A stretch of DNA of 24,685 nucleotides from JAVBRU01 sp031547595 (GTDB lineage Bacteria > Bacillota > Clostridia > Christensenellales > Aristaeellaceae). Below, in pieces: positions 8,019 through 16,037 of this stretch. The translations under genes and the position numbers were made by a program. Location: contig JAVBRU010000124.1 in NCBI GenBank assembly GCA_031547595.1, positions 1 through 24,685 of the forward strand, in the 5' to 3' direction. The notes beneath the pieces are model-generated. The model was not told the DNA's origin. It saw nothing but the letters and a program-made list of their open reading frames with translations, and searched no databases. Every line of letters begins with the position of its first letter. Position 1 is the first letter of the stretch.

Positions 8019-8483
8019 ATGGGAAAAATTTTGAAGGCACTCGCTATTGTTATTCTGGTGCTGGGCCTCATAGGTGCTATTGTGCTGGGCAACGTCTACG
8101 GTGTGTATGGTACGTCATTGAATTATCTCGAAAAGTCGTTTAACTGGGCTGTATTTCTCTATGGGGTGCTGGTGGCGGCGCTTGCCTTCGGATTGATTTT
8201 TGCGATTGGAGAAATTGTGGATGCGCTCCAAAAGGGCAATACGCATTTGGCGCAGCTGAATAACCGCGTAGAAGAGATGGAGAAGCAGTTGCGGCGGGGA
8301 AGCGGGGGGCAAATGCCCAACGTGAAAGCGCAGGAAAGCATCCCGAAGACTTATCGTGACCAGCAGGTTTATGTGAAGCCTGATTCGGCAACAATTGCCT
8401 GCCCTCAGTGCGGCAGAACGAACAAGGGCAACCGCACTGTGTGCTGGGAATGCGGTGTGCACTTTGTGAATGAAGACAAGTGA
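8019..8483 (+). CDS. Small membrane protein with coiled coil and C-terminal zinc ribbon
   Basis: The protein has 154 residues from the ATG at 8019, behind GAGGGG; an in-frame ATG at 7962 lies inside the GNAT gene. Two hydrophobic segments span about residues 7-29 and 43-66. They are followed by a short charged helix (LNNRVEEMEKQLRR, likely coiled coil) and a linker. The C-terminus is a rubredoxin-like zinc ribbon with cysteines in CPQCGRTNKGNRTVCWECG, typical of zinc-ribbon-tailed membrane proteins. I do not recognise a named family. It lies 25 bases after the GNAT stop and ends the cluster before a strong terminator. Confidence 0.8.
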   Translation: MGKILKALAIVILVLGLIGAIVLGNVYGVYGTSLNYLEKSFNWAVFLYGVLVAALAFGLIFAIGEIVDALQKGNTHLAQLNNRVEEMEKQLRRGSGGQMPNVKAQESIPKTYRDQQVYVKPDSATIACPQCGRTNKGNRTVCWECGVHFVNEDK

Positions 8484-8492
8484 GCAGAAATG

Positions 8493-8546
8493 AAAAAGGG
8501 CTTGAGCCTTGGAAATGCACTGTTTCCTCAGCTCAAGCCCTTTTTT
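8493..8546. terminator. Strong bidirectional terminator between convergent operons
   Basis: AAAAAGGGCTTGAGC (8493 onward) pairs with GCTCAAGCCCTTTTTT, ending at 8546. An inner GGAAA/TTTCC stem extends the structure. T-runs occur at the exit on both strands, so it can end the plus-strand small-gene cluster and the minus-strand sulfatase operon. Confidence 0.9.
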
Positions 8547-8585
8547 AGTTCACGAAAGTATTATTGATTCATACAGAAGTGTGGG

Positions 8586-8633
8586 GGCAGGGGCATCATG
8601 CCCCTGCCGAGGGTCTGGGGCGAGTAGCCCCAG
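8586..8633. repeat. Two tandem GC-rich hairpins (REP-like)
   Basis: A perfect 10-bp stem GGCAGGGGCA/TGCCCCTGCC with a 3-base loop (8586-8608) is followed by a 7-bp stem CTGGGGC/GCCCCAG (8615-8633). They lie in the 3' region of the minus-strand operon, before the bidirectional terminator. They could act as 3' stabilisers or belong to a dispersed palindromic repeat family. Copy number elsewhere cannot be seen. Confidence 0.65.
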
Positions 8634-8662
8634 CGTTCGCTCGTTCCTGGCGTTCCCCGTCA

Positions 8663-9751
8663 TCACATTTCTTTTACCAGCGCGGCCATTTCGATCACCA
8701 GATCCTCGGCGGCGGGCAGGACGCCCAGCTTGTCGAGGAAGGCGTGCATCTGGCCCTGATAGCGGTAGAGCGAGACGGGCACACCGGCATCCTGCAGCAC
8801 GCGGGCATAGCGCTCGCCCTGCAGGCGCAGGCCGTCAAACTCGGGCGTGACCACCATTGCGCGGGGGAGGCCGCTAAAGTCTGACGCCATCAGGGGGCTG
8901 ACGTACGGGTCGGTATCGTCTTTTCCCTGCAGGTACATAAATTTGATGGGGTTGTTGGCATCGCTGGTGCCCGCCATAGCGCCAAGCGCGGGGGCGAGGA
9001 AGGGGCGCATATCCTCGGCGATATCGTAGGCATCAATGCTCCACGTATAGCCGGGGGTATTTTCAGCGAAGGTAACAGAGGGGTAAATCAGCATTTGCAG
9101 CTTGATGATATCAAGCTTTTCGTCCCGGTCTTTCAGGCTGCACGCGGCTGCGAGGTTGCCGCCAGCGCTGTCACCTGCCACGGCAATTTTGTTTGGATCA
9201 ATACCGTAATCGGCGGCATGGGCGTAGACATGTTTGACGGTGTCAAAGCAGGCATCAAAGCCGTGGGGATAAGCCTGCTCCGGCGCGAGGGGATAATCCA
9301 CGTTGATGACCACGCAGTCGGCCAGCTCTACCAATAGTTTGCAGGGGTTTTCGACAGTGAAGATGCTGCCGCCGATCCAGCCGCCGCCGTGGAAGTAGAG
9401 CACGCAGGGGCGGTCGGCCTTGCCCTCGGGCTTGCGCGGATAGTATACCCAGAGCTTCACGAGGTTGTCATGAAGGGTGAGCTCTTCATAGCGGGTGTGG
9501 ATTTCGATGGTGTTGAGGTTGCGATTGGGGAAGCCCATCATCTGGCGCAGCCCCTCCAGCGACATCGTGCCCTGGAAGCCAGCCGTGCCAGCTGCGCGCT
9601 GATCAACCATCATGCGCAGCTCACGCGGGTCGAGGTAGCCGGGGCGGTTTTCGTCCGGCATGGGGCGGATGCGCGCGGTGACGCCGTCCACATCAAGGGT
9701 CGAATGATCCAGCCGCATGGCGCGTATCAGTTCGTCGGTATATGTTTTCAT
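8663..9751 (-). CDS. Alpha/beta-hydrolase, HSL-type esterase/deacylase
   Basis: The protein has 362 residues from the ATG at 9751 behind AAAGGAGAG. It shows the complete hormone-sensitive-lipase-type (family IV esterase) machinery: oxyanion motif HGGGW (121-125), nucleophile elbow GDSAGG with Ser195, Asp306 in EFDGL, and His336 in QMHAF. An N-terminal cap region of about 100 residues precedes the core. There is no signal peptide, so it acts in the cytoplasm. It is the last gene of the sulfatase operon, 11 bases after the GH3 stop. The natural guess is removal of acetyl or other acyl groups from the imported sugar; that substrate is inferred. Confidence 0.88.
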   Translation of the reverse strand: MKTYTDELIRAMRLDHSTLDVDGVTARIRPMPDENRPGYLDPRELRMMVDQRAAGTAGFQGTMSLEGLRQMMGFPNRNLNTIEIHTRYEELTLHDNLVKLWVYYPRKPEGKADRPCVLYFHGGGWIGGSIFTVENPCKLLVELADCVVINVDYPLAPEQAYPHGFDACFDTVKHVYAHAADYGIDPNKIAVAGDSAGGNLAAACSLKDRDEKLDIIKLQMLIYPSVTFAENTPGYTWSIDAYDIAEDMRPFLAPALGAMAGTSDANNPIKFMYLQGKDDTDPYVSPLMASDFSGLPRAMVVTPEFDGLRLQGERYARVLQDAGVPVSLYRYQGQMHAFLDKLGVLPAAEDLVIEMAALVKEM

Positions 9752-9762
9752 CTTACTCTCCT

Positions 9763-11469
9763 TTACAGGCGGGTGTCCCACTTGCCGCAGAAGGCATCCA
9801 CGGGGCTGACGGCAGTGAAGGCACTGCGCCCCATCAGCTTATCCATCAGCGCTTCAATGTTGTTTTTGCTGGCCTCATAGCAGTTGATGAAGGTGCGGAT
9901 GCGCGGCACGTCGAGCAGGTGGTAGGGGTTGGCCATAGAGATGAAGAGGGTGGGGATCTGGTAGATCAGGCAGGGCACATTGACGCCCATCGGCTGCGCC
10001 CATTCGATGCGCACGGTGGTTTGGTTGCTCTTGGTGGCGAGGTTGGAGATATACAGGATGAGGTCGTACTTCTCCAGCATTTCGTCTAAAGGACGCTGCA
10101 GGCCCTCAAAGGTGCCGTTGCCGTTGTCAAATACCGATACGGTGAAGCCTTCTTGCTCCAGCGCGGCCTTGAAGGGCTCGGTGACGTTGGGGCCGCGGAA
10201 GAACGCCATTTCGTCGCTGGCCTCAATGGGGTAGAGAAGGACGCGCGGTGTTTTCGCGGCGGATAGGGGCAGAACGCCTTTTTCTTCCTTCACCAGCGTG
10301 ACAGCCTTATCTGAGCATTCCTGCGCCCAGGCTTTGAACTGCGCATTGCTTACGACTTCCTTGGCGGCATCGACGGTGAGGGGGGCGTTTTGCTTGTGCA
10401 GGCCAAGCGACGCCTTCAGCGCCAGGATGCGCACCAGCGCTTCTTCCAGGCGCTCGGGGGTGATGATGCCGCTGTCGATGCCCGCCTTCATGGCGTCATA
10501 GTCTTCCTGGAGGTTTTTGGTGAACAGGAACATATCCGCGCCGGCGGCAATGCTGAAGGGCACGGCTTGCTTGCGTGCCATGGGGATGGTGAAGCCCGCC
10601 ATGGTGGTTGCATCGGTGACGATCAGGCCGTTAAAGCCCAGCTTGCCGCGCAAAAGGTCGCCCATCAGCTCCGGCGCGAGGGTGGCGGGCATGATGTCTT
10701 CATCGGCAAGGCCGGGGCGAAGCTTGCGGGAATAGGCGGGCTGCATGATGTGGCCAATCATGACCGTCTTGGCACCGGCATCGATGCACGCCTGATAGGC
10801 CGCGCCGTAGGTGGCATCCCAATCTTCACAGCTGAGGTCGTTGATGCTGGTCACCAGGTGCTGGTCGCGCTCGTCACAGCCGTCGCCGGGGAAGTGCTTG
10901 ATGGATACGGCCTGGCCGTATTTTTGCGCTTCCACGGTGTAGGCTACGCCCATATCGCGTACGCGCTTTGGGTCAGAGCCAAAGGTGCGGATGTTGGTGA
11001 TGGGGTTGCGGAAGTTATAGTCGATGTCAATGATCGGCGCAAACGCCCAGTTGATGCCCACGGCCAGGCCTTCTTTGGCGCACACTTCGCCAAGGCGGCG
11101 CGCGGTTTCCACATCGTTGGTGGCGGCCACTTGCATTTCGGGGCCGATGCACGTGCCCTCAAACACCGCGCCGTTGCCGCCTTTTTCGAGGTTGGCGGCG
11201 ATCAGCATGGGCACGCTGCTGCGTGCGCGCAGGCGGTTATACAGGTCAATCGCTTCACCCATCGGGAAGGGGCGGAACATCGTGCCGCCGGGCTTCATCA
11301 CGCCAAACATGGCGTCCAGCGCGGCGTCGGAGCTGTCAAAGTTAACCAGGCAGAAAAGCTGGCCGACCTTCTCTTCCGGCGTCATTTCGCCCAGGGTCTT
11401 ATACACCCAGGCGATGTCTTCATCAGTGAGATAAAAGGGTTTGGCTTTCAAGAGTTCATTGGATAGCAT
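9763..11469 (-). CDS. GH3-family glycosidase, NagZ-like (beta-N-acetylhexosaminidase candidate)
   Basis: The protein has 568 residues. The ATG at 11469 sits eight bases behind AAGGAGG; an in-frame start at 11490 precedes that site and is unlikely. The GH3 TIM-barrel domain shows KHFPGDG at 191-197. Nucleophile Asp286 lies in the GH3 signature LLRGKLGFNGLIVTDATT. A C-terminal alpha/beta sandwich follows (about 385-550). After KHFPGDG comes CDERDQH: Asp202-x-His204 resembles the Asp-His dyad that serves as acid/base in NagZ enzymes rather than the separate Glu of beta-glucosidases. No signal peptide is present, so it is cytosolic. It lies between the sulfatase and esterase genes. Beta-N-acetylhexosaminidase is the best guess; beta-glucosidase or another GH3 activity remains possible. 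Confidence 0.87.
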   Translation of the reverse strand: MLSNELLKAKPFYLTDEDIAWVYKTLGEMTPEEKVGQLFCLVNFDSSDAALDAMFGVMKPGGTMFRPFPMGEAIDLYNRLRARSSVPMLIAANLEKGGNGAVFEGTCIGPEMQVAATNDVETARRLGEVCAKEGLAVGINWAFAPIIDIDYNFRNPITNIRTFGSDPKRVRDMGVAYTVEAQKYGQAVSIKHFPGDGCDERDQHLVTSINDLSCEDWDATYGAAYQACIDAGAKTVMIGHIMQPAYSRKLRPGLADEDIMPATLAPELMGDLLRGKLGFNGLIVTDATTMAGFTIPMARKQAVPFSIAAGADMFLFTKNLQEDYDAMKAGIDSGIITPERLEEALVRILALKASLGLHKQNAPLTVDAAKEVVSNAQFKAWAQECSDKAVTLVKEEKGVLPLSAAKTPRVLLYPIEASDEMAFFRGPNVTEPFKAALEQEGFTVSVFDNGNGTFEGLQRPLDEMLEKYDLILYISNLATKSNQTTVRIEWAQPMGVNVPCLIYQIPTLFISMANPYHLLDVPRIRTFINCYEASKNNIEALMDKLMGRSAFTAVSPVDAFCGKWDTRL

Positions 11470-11482
11470 GCATGATTCCTCC

Positions 11483-13255
11483 TTAATCAAGTCGTTCGCT
11501 GAGGTTCAACATCATCAGCGCCATGCCTGCCTGCTGCTTGGGCAAGGTGGCCATAGCGAACTGCGCCAGCACTGCGGGCGTGATGGCAACAATGTTTTGC
11601 GCCTTCACAAAGGCGGTGAAGGGCTGGGAAAGGTCTTGCCCGCGAAGCAAAGCGCGCAGGGTGTTCCACTGGTTGACTGCGGCAGCTTCCCAGGGGTATT
11701 CGGTGAGGAAGGGCGGGGCGAAGCTCTGACGGAAAGCGGCGCGCTGGCTGGCCAGATCTTGGGCGGTAATGCCCTCCCATAGCCCCAGACGTTCATACTG
11801 CTCTGCCGGGGCATCGTTTTCGCCCATGCGCTGCAGCATGTCGCCAATCAGGCGAAGCTCCGTATCCGCATCCTGGATGGGGCTCTTCTGGCCGGGGTCG
11901 CTCTTGAGGTCATACAGCCTGCTGCCAAAGCGGTAGGCGTTGCTGAAGGGCGAGTCCTCCTTCGATTTATCAATGCGCAGGGTAGGGCAGCCTTTGGTGA
12001 AGCGAAAGGGGGGATGCAGCTCGATATGTTGCAGATGCTTCACATCGGCGCGGCTGCCCATGCTGGCGGGGATGAGCGTATACTCGCTCAGCGGCGCATT
12101 ATTGGGCTGCACGGGGCCGCGCATGTATACATAGCGCCCATCTGTGATGTTGACGGCAGCACCAAAGTAGCCATAGAGCACGGTGTCGTGGATGGGCGTG
12201 TCGTCTTCGAGGACGGAGCGCAGCGGACGGCCCTCCATATCCGGTGGCAGCGGTGCGCCAAAGTAGTCCAGCAGCGTGGCGGCCACGTCGATGTTCTGTG
12301 CCAGCGCGCTTCTGTGCTCGTTCTTTTTGCCCACGCGCGGGTCCCAAATGAAGAAGGGAATGTTGGCAATTTCGTTATACAGCGGGATGACGCCCTTGCT
12401 CCACCAGTCATGCTCGCCCAGCAGCAGGCCATGGTCGGTGTTCACAATCAGCAGCGTATCCGCCCACAGGTTGTTTGCATCCATATGGTCGAGCAGCCTG
12501 CCCACATTGTGGTCGATCATGGAGACCAGCGCTTTATACTGGTTTTGCACATAGGCAATGTATTCCTGGCTCTGGTTCGCCGCGCCCATCATCGGCCAGT
12601 CTACCGCACGGCCTTCATAGGCGCTGGGATAGAGCGCTTTATACTGCTCGAAGGTATAGAGAGGTTCGTGCGGATCGAAACATTCGAGCTGCAGGAACCA
12701 GTTGTCGCTGCCCTGATTGGCGTTTAAGAACTCCAGCCCGGCATTAAAGCACAGCGTTTGGCAATGCGTTTCTTCGGTGGCCATGTAGGCACGGTTCACA
12801 CAATCCTGCCGCAGCATGGTTTGAAAGAAGGGGGGCGGGTTATCGGTGGAGGTATGGTTCACATAAGGCACGCGTGGGTCGCACTTCCAAGGGTCGCCCT
12901 CCTGACCGCGGATATGATCATAGGAAGAATAGCGCGGGTGATAGTTTGCCCCGCCATCGCGCCAATAATGATGATGATCAGATACCAAATGTGTATGAAT
13001 GCCCCTTTGGGACAGGATTTGCGGCATGGAATCGTCAAAGGGCTCGAGCGGAGACCAGCCCTCGTGGAAGAAGCCGTAGCGGCCTGTGTGCAGCTCCCGC
13101 CTGGCGGGCATGCAGGGCATGCTGCCCACGTAGAAATTTTCCAGCGCCACGGTGTGCTGCGCCAGGCGCTCAAAGTTCGGGGCAATGATATCCCCGCCAT
13201 AGGGCGGCAGCCAATCTTTTTTGAGTGAATCAAACATGAGCAGGATTGCTTTCAT
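11483..13255 (-). CDS. Type I sulfatase, Cys-type, cytosolic
   Basis: The protein has 590 residues from the ATG at 13255 behind GGGAGGTG. It removes sulfate esters using a formylglycine made from Cys48 in CMPARRELHTGRYG, the C-x-P-x-R-x-x-L-x-T-G-R sulfatase signature. Likely metal ligands are Asp9 in LLMFDSL and Asp274-His275 in VNTDHG. His196 lies in FDPHEP and Lys287 in WWSKG. The first aspartate pair of many sulfatases (DD) is D-S here, as in a known subfamily with FDSL starts. The N-terminus goes straight into the fold with no signal peptide, so desulfation occurs inside the cell. The Cys-type site needs an anSME, and one is encoded at 19606. The gene is 14 bases upstream of the GH3 gene. 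Confidence 0.94.
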   Translation of the reverse strand: MKAILLMFDSLKKDWLPPYGGDIIAPNFERLAQHTVALENFYVGSMPCMPARRELHTGRYGFFHEGWSPLEPFDDSMPQILSQRGIHTHLVSDHHHYWRDGGANYHPRYSSYDHIRGQEGDPWKCDPRVPYVNHTSTDNPPPFFQTMLRQDCVNRAYMATEETHCQTLCFNAGLEFLNANQGSDNWFLQLECFDPHEPLYTFEQYKALYPSAYEGRAVDWPMMGAANQSQEYIAYVQNQYKALVSMIDHNVGRLLDHMDANNLWADTLLIVNTDHGLLLGEHDWWSKGVIPLYNEIANIPFFIWDPRVGKKNEHRSALAQNIDVAATLLDYFGAPLPPDMEGRPLRSVLEDDTPIHDTVLYGYFGAAVNITDGRYVYMRGPVQPNNAPLSEYTLIPASMGSRADVKHLQHIELHPPFRFTKGCPTLRIDKSKEDSPFSNAYRFGSRLYDLKSDPGQKSPIQDADTELRLIGDMLQRMGENDAPAEQYERLGLWEGITAQDLASQRAAFRQSFAPPFLTEYPWEAAAVNQWNTLRALLRGQDLSQPFTAFVKAQNIVAITPAVLAQFAMATLPKQQAGMALMMLNLSERLD

Positions 13256-13281
13256 GTGATGCACCTCCCGTAATAGAAATG

Positions 13282-13305
13282 TGGGGCGGGCCGGCGCCCG
13301 CCCCA
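13282..13305 (-). repeat. GC-rich intercistronic hairpin behind the binding-protein gene
   Basis: A perfect 10-bp stem TGGGGCGGGC/GCCCGCCCCA with a 4-base loop lies in the 73-base gap between the binding-protein and sulfatase genes. There is no T-run on the minus strand. It mirrors the hairpin at 1870-1896 and is placed to favour binding-protein mRNA over the enzyme genes. Confidence 0.75.
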
Positions 13306-13328
13306 GGGGGAAAGGAAGGAGGAGCTTG

Positions 13329-15008
13329 TTATTTGGCGCCGTACATGCGGGTGTACACGGTCTGTACGGTGGCAAGGTAGGTGCTCAGGCCCATGCGCTC
13401 GTATTCGGCGGCGTAGGATTCCCACTGCTTGTCGTTACGGGGGTCCCAATCACCGGCGATGAAGTTGGCGATGGAGCGCAGGATATAGGTATCGATATCA
13501 TTGCGCGGCATCTGGATGGCTTCGATTTCGTCGGGGGTGAACACCAGGTTGGCAATGAATTCTGCGGGCACTTCGCCAGTGGCGTCCAGTTTTTGGATAC
13601 CGAGTGCCTTGATGTAGCCGCCTTCCATCACGTTGCCGCCCCACTGAACGCCGGTGGCGATGGCGGGATCGAGGATGAACGGGCTTTGCTGCAGGAAGTT
13701 CTGGTTCTGGCCGGCCTGCGCCCAGGTGTTCTCCAGGATCTTCAGGATAGCGGGGGAACCGTAGTAGCTGATGGTGCCTTCATCGGCATCGTCCCAGTTG
13801 ACGCCCTTTTCGCCATAGCGGGTGATGAGGGATCCTTCATAGCTCATCATTTCGTCGAGCACGCGGAAGGCGATCTCGGGATACTTGCACTTGGTGGTGA
13901 TGACGCCGGCGGGGCGGATGCTGGGCGCGGCCCAGGTCACATAATGCTTGCCTTCGGGGCCGGTGAGGGCGGGCATGCTGTTGTAGCGGGAGAGCACTTC
14001 CAGGTTGTTGTTGGCCACAACGGCTTCGTAACCCAGGCCTTCAAACGCGCCCAGAATATCGTTCTCGTTGGTGCCAATCTGCTGCAGCGCAGTGCCGTCC
14101 TGGGTGAAGCTGCCGCTGTAGAACAGGCCGTCCTTGCACAGGTCGTGCAGATAGATCATGGCATCGCGCCATTCCTTGGTGGTGGGGGCAAACTTGACCA
14201 CGCCGTCTTCCACATACATGCGGGAGTTGGCGGTATCGTTGTAGATGAAGGCGTTGATCAGCGTATCATAGCCGATGGTGCCAAGGCCCACAGCGGAGGA
14301 TTTGGCGCCCGCAAGGGGGATTTCATCCGCCTGGTTGTTGCCGTTGGGGTCTCTCGTCTTGAAGGCTTCCAGTACAGCGCGGAACTCGTCCGTGGTGGTG
14401 GGCATTTCAAGGCCAAGGGCGTCCAGCCAGCCCTGGTTGATCCACAGCTTGTTGGGGTAGCTGTTGGTGAGGGATGCGCTGAAAGCGGGCAGGGAGTAGA
14501 TGTTGCCATCGGCGGAGGTCATCCAGGGGCGGATGTTGTAGTCATAGCTCAGCGCCACATCCAGCGCCTTGTTGATGTTGACGCCGTAGTTGTCAATCAG
14601 GTCGTTCAGGGGGATGATCATGCCCTCGTCATACCAGCGGGGGGCATAGGCCGCGCCAAACAGCGTGTTGTTGCTGGTCATACCCACCGACAGGAACATA
14701 TCGGGCAGGTTGGCGGCATCGTTGGTGGACAGCGCCAGCAGCACCTTTTCCACGGGGTTATCGGAAGGATAATAGATGAAGTCGAGGCTGACGCCGGTGC
14801 GCTCTTCGATCCATTTGGTGAAGTAGTTGGTTTCAAAATCCGCGATAAAGGGGGTCTGCACCACGCCTACGGTGAGGGTGATTTTGGTGCCTTCGGGCAC
14901 GATGGGCAGCTCGCCCGCGGGGGAGGTGACGATGTCGGCAGCCAGAGCGGGAACCACGCTCAGCAGCATCATCAGGGCCAGCAGCAGGGACACAACCTGT
15001 TTCTTCAT
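13329..15008 (-). CDS. Sugar-binding protein of the sulfated-glycan ABC transporter (LplA-like)
   Basis: The protein has 559 residues from the ATG at 15008, seven bases behind AAAGGAGG. A Sec signal peptide (MKKQVVSLLLALMMLLSVVP, cleavage near ALA-AD) lacks a lipobox cysteine. The mature protein is a long family 1 solute-binding protein of the LplA type. It shows LWINQGWLDALGLEMPTTTDEFRAVL and the acidic loop RDPNGNNQADEIPL near residues 216-229, which in this family resembles a calcium site. It sits directly downstream of both permease genes and upstream of the sulfatase. This suggests its ligand is the sulfated oligosaccharide that the operon then breaks down; the ligand is inferred. Confidence 0.9.
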   Translation of the reverse strand: MKKQVVSLLLALMMLLSVVPALAADIVTSPAGELPIVPEGTKITLTVGVVQTPFIADFETNYFTKWIEERTGVSLDFIYYPSDNPVEKVLLALSTNDAANLPDMFLSVGMTSNNTLFGAAYAPRWYDEGMIIPLNDLIDNYGVNINKALDVALSYDYNIRPWMTSADGNIYSLPAFSASLTNSYPNKLWINQGWLDALGLEMPTTTDEFRAVLEAFKTRDPNGNNQADEIPLAGAKSSAVGLGTIGYDTLINAFIYNDTANSRMYVEDGVVKFAPTTKEWRDAMIYLHDLCKDGLFYSGSFTQDGTALQQIGTNENDILGAFEGLGYEAVVANNNLEVLSRYNSMPALTGPEGKHYVTWAAPSIRPAGVITTKCKYPEIAFRVLDEMMSYEGSLITRYGEKGVNWDDADEGTISYYGSPAILKILENTWAQAGQNQNFLQQSPFILDPAIATGVQWGGNVMEGGYIKALGIQKLDATGEVPAEFIANLVFTPDEIEAIQMPRNDIDTYILRSIANFIAGDWDPRNDKQWESYAAEYERMGLSTYLATVQTVYTRMYGAK

Positions 15009-15054
15009 GAAGGAGCCTCCTTTCAATTTGGGGGGAACGTTCTATTATGACGGG

Positions 15055-16020
15055 TCATCCCTTGATGGACCCGATCATCACGCCTTGCACAAAGTATTTT
15101 TGCAGGAAGGGATATACCATCCAGATGGGCAGACAGGCAACCACGATCAATGCATAGCGTAGCACATGGATGAGGTTGAAGTCCACTGTGCCGGTGTTCG
15201 CGCCTTCCAGCATTTCTGCGGATACAACGCTGGACAGAAGGATTTCCTTCAATACGATCTGCAATGGATACAGCGCCTTGTCGGTGAGGTAGAGGAAAGC
15301 ATTGAAGTATGCATTCCAGTGGAATACGCCATAGTATAGGCCGATGACGGCCAGGATGGCCTTGGACAGCGGCATCACGATGGAGATCAGGAATTTGAAA
15401 TCACTGCAGCCGTCCAGCTGCGCGGCTTCCAGAAGCTCCTTGGGGATGGTGGTCTTAAAGAACGTGCGGCAGATCACCATGTTGTATACATTGATGGCCA
15501 TGGGGATGATGATCGCCCAGCGGGTGTTGAGCATCTTCAGATCTTTCAGCAGCAGATAGTTGGGTATCATGCCGCCATTGAATATCATGGTGAAGGCAAA
15601 AAGCGCCATGATTTTGTTGCGCCCGGGCAGGTCGTCCCGGCTGAGGGGATAGGCCGCCAGTAGCGTGAGGAACATGTTGAACACCGTGCCCGCCAGGGTG
15701 TACAGGATGGTGTTGCCATAGCCGGTGACGATGCGGTCGTTCTTGAACGCGGCCACAAAGCCTTCCACGCTGACGCCCAGGCCATACACGCCGTCGGAAT
15801 TCTTGGTCTGCGGCCAGAAGCTGACGCGCCCGGTGGCCACGGCTTCGCCGCTGGAGAACGCATTGGCAAATACCGTCAGGATGGGCAGCAACACCATCAG
15901 AAAGAGGAGCACCAGGATGACGCCGTTGATACCGTAGAACGTCTTGTCGCCGCGGGACAGCTTGGTGTGCGCACCACTGGTGGCAGATATATCGCCCTTT
16001 TTTGCTTTCAATGTGGTCAT
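15055..16020 (-). CDS. Carbohydrate ABC transporter permease, LplC-like
   Basis: The protein has 321 residues with an ATG behind AAAGGAGG. Six hydrophobic segments are visible (first about residues 31-53). The EAA loop that docks on the ATPase is EAAQLDGCSDFKFLISIVMP near residues 198-217. The C-terminus (FLQKYFVQGVMIGSIKG) is the typical end of LplC/YtcP-type permeases. It partners with the LplB-like protein encoded 17 bases upstream. No ATPase gene is in the window, which is normal for this family because a shared MsmX-type ATPase usually serves it. Confidence 0.93.
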   Translation of the reverse strand: MTTLKAKKGDISATSGAHTKLSRGDKTFYGINGVILVLLFLMVLLPILTVFANAFSSGEAVATGRVSFWPQTKNSDGVYGLGVSVEGFVAAFKNDRIVTGYGNTILYTLAGTVFNMFLTLLAAYPLSRDDLPGRNKIMALFAFTMIFNGGMIPNYLLLKDLKMLNTRWAIIIPMAINVYNMVICRTFFKTTIPKELLEAAQLDGCSDFKFLISIVMPLSKAILAVIGLYYGVFHWNAYFNAFLYLTDKALYPLQIVLKEILLSSVVSAEMLEGANTGTVDFNLIHVLRYALIVVACLPIWMVYPFLQKYFVQGVMIGSIKG

Positions 16021-16037
16021 GGCTGCTTCCTCCTTTC

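Noticed and set aside
10390..11466. A 358-codon open frame opposite the GH3 gene
   Set aside because: Antisense to a well-supported GH3 enzyme, with no ribosome site and no domain.
13281..15050. A 589-codon open frame on the plus strand opposite the LplA-like gene
   Set aside because: It is antisense to a gene with clear family motifs, signal peptide and ribosome site. Its protein is Gly/Val/His-rich without recognisable domains, which is typical of shadow frames in GC-rich DNA.
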